Positions 61,791 to 64,000 of a stretch of 64,000 nt of DNA are shown here, in pieces. The DNA lies in NCBI RefSeq assembly GCF_000300875.1, contig NZ_AMSG01000006.1, positions 1 to 64,000 on the forward strand, given 5' to 3'. The DNA comes from Galbibacter marinus. GTDB taxonomy: Bacteria > Bacteroidota > Bacteroidia > Flavobacteriales > Flavobacteriaceae. The stretch's first letter is position 1, and each line of letters opens with the position of its first letter. The notes under the pieces are model-generated. The model was not told the origin of the DNA, made no database searches, and worked only from the letters and a program-made list of their open reading frames with translations. The translations under genes were made by a program, and so were the position numbers.

Positions 61791-63110
61791 CTACAAAACC
61801 TTTTCCGTTTTGGGATCATTTTTTAGCATGGTTACATTTTCTCGAAAGGCGTTTATGGTTGGAATGTCTTTGATGATAACATGTGAGGATACTTCACAAT
61901 GAATTCCATAAAATGATTTCTTAGGCATGTGTTCGAATGAATCAATCCTTACCTGATCTAAATATATAAATTGGGTAGGAGTGAAGTTGTATGTGCAAAA
62001 AATCAATAAATCATCAATGATAATATACTTAGAATGAATATTGGCATTAATATAATAAGCCGTTGATGGGTTGTCTTTTATATGCTTGTAAAAGTTACTA
62101 TAACTTTTTTTGTTAACTAGGGTTCTAAATTTATGATCCACTTCTTTATTACCGGTGGCTAGGGTCTGCGATAGATAGGTTATATTCACTCCTTTGAGAG
62201 ACATGTCTGAAATAGCACGTAAAATACCGGGTTTGGTATTGGATTGTAGGTTTATTTTTGAATGGAAGGGATTATAAAATTTATAATCAAAAGCAGATAA
62301 ATGCTGACCGCAAATTATAATTTCTTTTTTTGCTGTTTTAATATGCGTTATTAGCTTTTCTTCCATTTTATTTGCTGAGTCAAAATAAAATGGTGCGCTA
62401 TAAAAATTCTTTGAGTTATTTGCAGTGGTCAAAGGCTTAAGTTCGCGCCTAAGGATATTGAAGTTTTTATTAAAGCTTTTGATATGGATGCTATTTGCGA
62501 TGATATCATTGAAAAATTGCCTGGTATTATCTTCATAACCCAGCTCATCTTCTATAATGAGTAAAGACTCATATTTAACTTTATCTCTGACAGCTAAGTT
62601 AGAGGAGCTCAATAAACTGATATACCCGTCCTTCTTTTTTATATATCCATTTTTAATATGAAGGGAGTATGGGAAATCTCCCTTTGAAAATTGCTTTATA
62701 TACCTACTTCTAACATAGATGTGATTAAAGAAATATATGTTGTAATTGGCATAGTTATTAAAATAGTAGTCTTTGAAGATTTCTTCAGCTAAGCTGTACT
62801 TGGTATATTGAGATTGGCCGATAACATTTGTGTCTATATCTGTTAGTTTCTGAGCGGATTTGTTATCATACCCCTCTAAAGGGATGGTAATAACATTGAC
62901 TTTAATGCCTTTTTGAGCGATCCGTTTTAGATAATTGTGTAATATCTTATTATTAAATAAATACCAACATAAATTTACTTCTTCAATGGCATCTATATTC
63001 CCTTCTATCGTGTCAATGATCGTTTTAAGTAACTTAGGAGAGCCACCTTGTAAGTAATGATTTGAATTTTGATAATCGTCTGGGTTTTCAAAAAAAGACT
63101 TAAATGGCAT
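61791..63110 (-). CDS. phospholipase D-fold protein in RM operon
   Basis: A 439-residue protein. The second HKD motif is clear (NIHSKYIIIDDLLIFCTYNF, near 355-370). The first is weaker (SLHIKNGYIKKKDGYISLLSSSN, near 150). No signal peptide, so it is cytosolic. The PLD fold includes nucleases such as Nuc and BfiI, and PLD proteins occur in several defence systems. It is upstream of the methyltransferase on the same strand. A nuclease role is inference. Confidence 0.7.
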   Translation of the reverse strand: MPFKSFFENPDDYQNSNHYLQGGSPKLLKTIIDTIEGNIDAIEEVNLCWYLFNNKILHNYLKRIAQKGIKVNVITIPLEGYDNKSAQKLTDIDTNVIGQSQYTKYSLAEEIFKDYYFNNYANYNIYFFNHIYVRSRYIKQFSKGDFPYSLHIKNGYIKKKDGYISLLSSSNLAVRDKVKYESLLIIEDELGYEDNTRQFFNDIIANSIHIKSFNKNFNILRRELKPLTTANNSKNFYSAPFYFDSANKMEEKLITHIKTAKKEIIICGQHLSAFDYKFYNPFHSKINLQSNTKPGILRAISDMSLKGVNITYLSQTLATGNKEVDHKFRTLVNKKSYSNFYKHIKDNPSTAYYINANIHSKYIIIDDLLIFCTYNFTPTQFIYLDQVRIDSFEHMPKKSFYGIHCEVSSHVIIKDIPTINAFRENVTMLKNDPKTEKVL

Positions 63111-63278
63111 AGAATAATATAAATAGTTTAGCTAATCAAAGATAAAAATTATTCTGAGGTTGGATGTTGCAGTTTTATTAGTGAGGCTAATTTATGGATC
63201 TGTATGATTAAATCTGGCTAATTCTCTTGTGTCTCCAAAATTTCATAGGTGTATCTGTGGACAAAAGAGCTAAAGTTT

Positions 63279-64000
63279 TTATTCCGTTAAACTGTTCAAT
63301 TCTTTTTCTAATTCCGTTGTTCCATTTTTAATCTTACAGGTTTTAATCAATTTAGATTGGCTTTTAAAATATTCAAATAGAAGTTTGGATTTATGGTAAC
63401 ACTTATTGTCATTTGTTATAAATGCTTTACAAATTGAACCATAAGCCGAATGTTTTGCGTCATTCAGTAAGTTACTATACTCTCCTTTTTCATTCATTGA
63501 GTCTGGAAAAAAGCCAATCAAGTCTAAATTCATATATGCAGTTGTATAATAATCAATATATGTCAAAGGATGTGTTGAAGTATCTCCTCGAAGCGATAAT
63601 CCAAATTCAATGAATTCCTTCAAGGAACCACTTATACCTAACATTTTGATTAGTTCATCCAATTGAGATGCTGAAAAATTACAGATACTCTTTGGGTCTA
63701 ATTTAAAGTGTATTTTGATTATATCATCCCTTAATGAACCATATGTGTCTGTCATTTGTTTTATGGCAGTGTGCGATCCAGCCATTGGTATTGAATTGTC
63801 ATAAACATTTTGTTCATAGAATTCAAGGGCATTTCGATTTTCAACATCGACATAATCACGTCCAAAATATTTAACAATTACTAAATCCTTTGCTTTTTCA
63901 GAAAGATAGGTCAAGTCATTTATTCGTTTACTCGATAATCCGCCGGATGTCTTTGCTAGATCTCCAAGGTGTGCATCTGAATAAACTAAAGTGATTTTAT
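63279..64000 (-). CDS. unrecognised protein (5' end beyond window)
   Basis: The minus-strand frame is open from 63279 to the window edge with no stop. A TTG at 63914 is not the real start, because the upstream codons read KITLVYSDAHLGDL and SKRINDLTYLSEKAKDLVIVKYF in the same frame. At least 240 residues are visible. SDAHLGDL reminds me of PIN-like nuclease domains, but I cannot confirm their acidic residues. It is upstream of the PLD gene on the same strand and may be part of the same defence unit. Confidence 0.5.
   Translation of the reverse strand, partial: KITLVYSDAHLGDLAKTSGGLSSKRINDLTYLSEKAKDLVIVKYFGRDYVDVENRNALEFYEQNVYDNSIPMAGSHTAIKQMTDTYGSLRDDIIKIHFKLDPKSICNFSASQLDELIKMLGISGSLKEFIEFGLSLRGDTSTHPLTYIDYYTTAYMNLDLIGFFPDSMNEKGEYSNLLNDAKHSAYGSICKAFITNDNKCYHKSKLLFEYFKSQSKLIKTCKIKNGTTELEKELNSLTE

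Noticed and set aside
1-64000. CRISPR arrays, rRNA and tRNA genes
   Set aside because: No regularly spaced repeat array, rRNA core or tRNA T-loop pattern was seen on reading. A dedicated scan (tRNAscan-SE, CRISPR finder) would settle it.

Overview
The window looks like a chromosomal segment of a marine-type flavobacterium (Bacteroidota, Flavobacteriia). The base composition is AT-rich. Gene families typical of the class are present: SusC/SusD, GH43, GH97, an LETM1-like protein, DUF2024, DUF6520-like, and tetratricopeptide histidine kinases. Promoter elements fit the Bacteroidota TTTG / TAnnTTTG pattern. No rRNA, tRNA or CRISPR array was recognised.

Layout. 0-8 kb holds housekeeping and accessory enzymes: a PepSY-like secreted protein cut by the window edge, an LETM1-like protein, a YghZ-type aldo/keto reductase, a berberine-bridge-type flavoenzyme, a truncated GH97 pseudogene, and a divergent LysE exporter/LysR regulator pair. 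8-15 kb holds a large GAF protein, an HD-phosphohydrolase fused to a Pycsar-effector-like membrane domain, and a 1235-residue phosphatase / kinase-like / outer-membrane-barrel fusion. 15-17.7 kb has two broken genes and an AraC regulator beside a cysteine hydrolase. 17.8-30.3 kb is a thiol, sulfur and efflux block: a TolC-RND-HlyD efflux operon continues into TlpA, a split DsbD and two more TlpA proteins, and a convergent operon carries DsrE-like and DoxD/DoxA proteins. Each operon begins with a small secreted protein, and the two appear to be distant homologues. 30-32.6 kb has two GH43 enzymes. 33-35.4 kb is a decay zone: a TPR gene with an in-frame stop, a ruined HepT/MntA toxin-antitoxin pair, and a small HTH protein. 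35.6-48.9 kb contains an oxidoreductase and two paralogous TPR-histidine-kinase/response-regulator pairs in mirrored orientation. Between these pairs lies a small MarR regulon (MarR, DUF2024, a secreted protein, an ArsO-like flavoenzyme). 49-56.3 kb is a SusC-SusD-M16 peptidase operon. 57-64 kb is an accessory and defence region: a candidate structured RNA, an XRE regulator, gene remnants, an excisionase-like HTH protein, an M.HaeIII/HaeIII-type restriction-modification pair, a PLD-fold protein, and an unrecognised protein running off the window.

How the genes work together. The sulfur/efflux block probably couples export across the envelope with periplasmic thiol reduction, DsbD feeding three TlpA proteins. 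The MarR regulon is the clearest regulatory unit: a 19-bp palindrome fills the spacer of a canonical TTTG-N19-TAnnTTTG promoter, and related dyads occur at two other positions. Much of the window is pseudogenised, with truncations and in-frame stops in genes whose flanks still read through. The strongest candidates for something undescribed are the operon-leading small protein family, the G.U-paired ~110-nt RNA near 57.2 kb, the three 22-bp-spaced iterons near 47.8 kb, and the HD-PycTM and phosphatase-kinase-barrel fusions.
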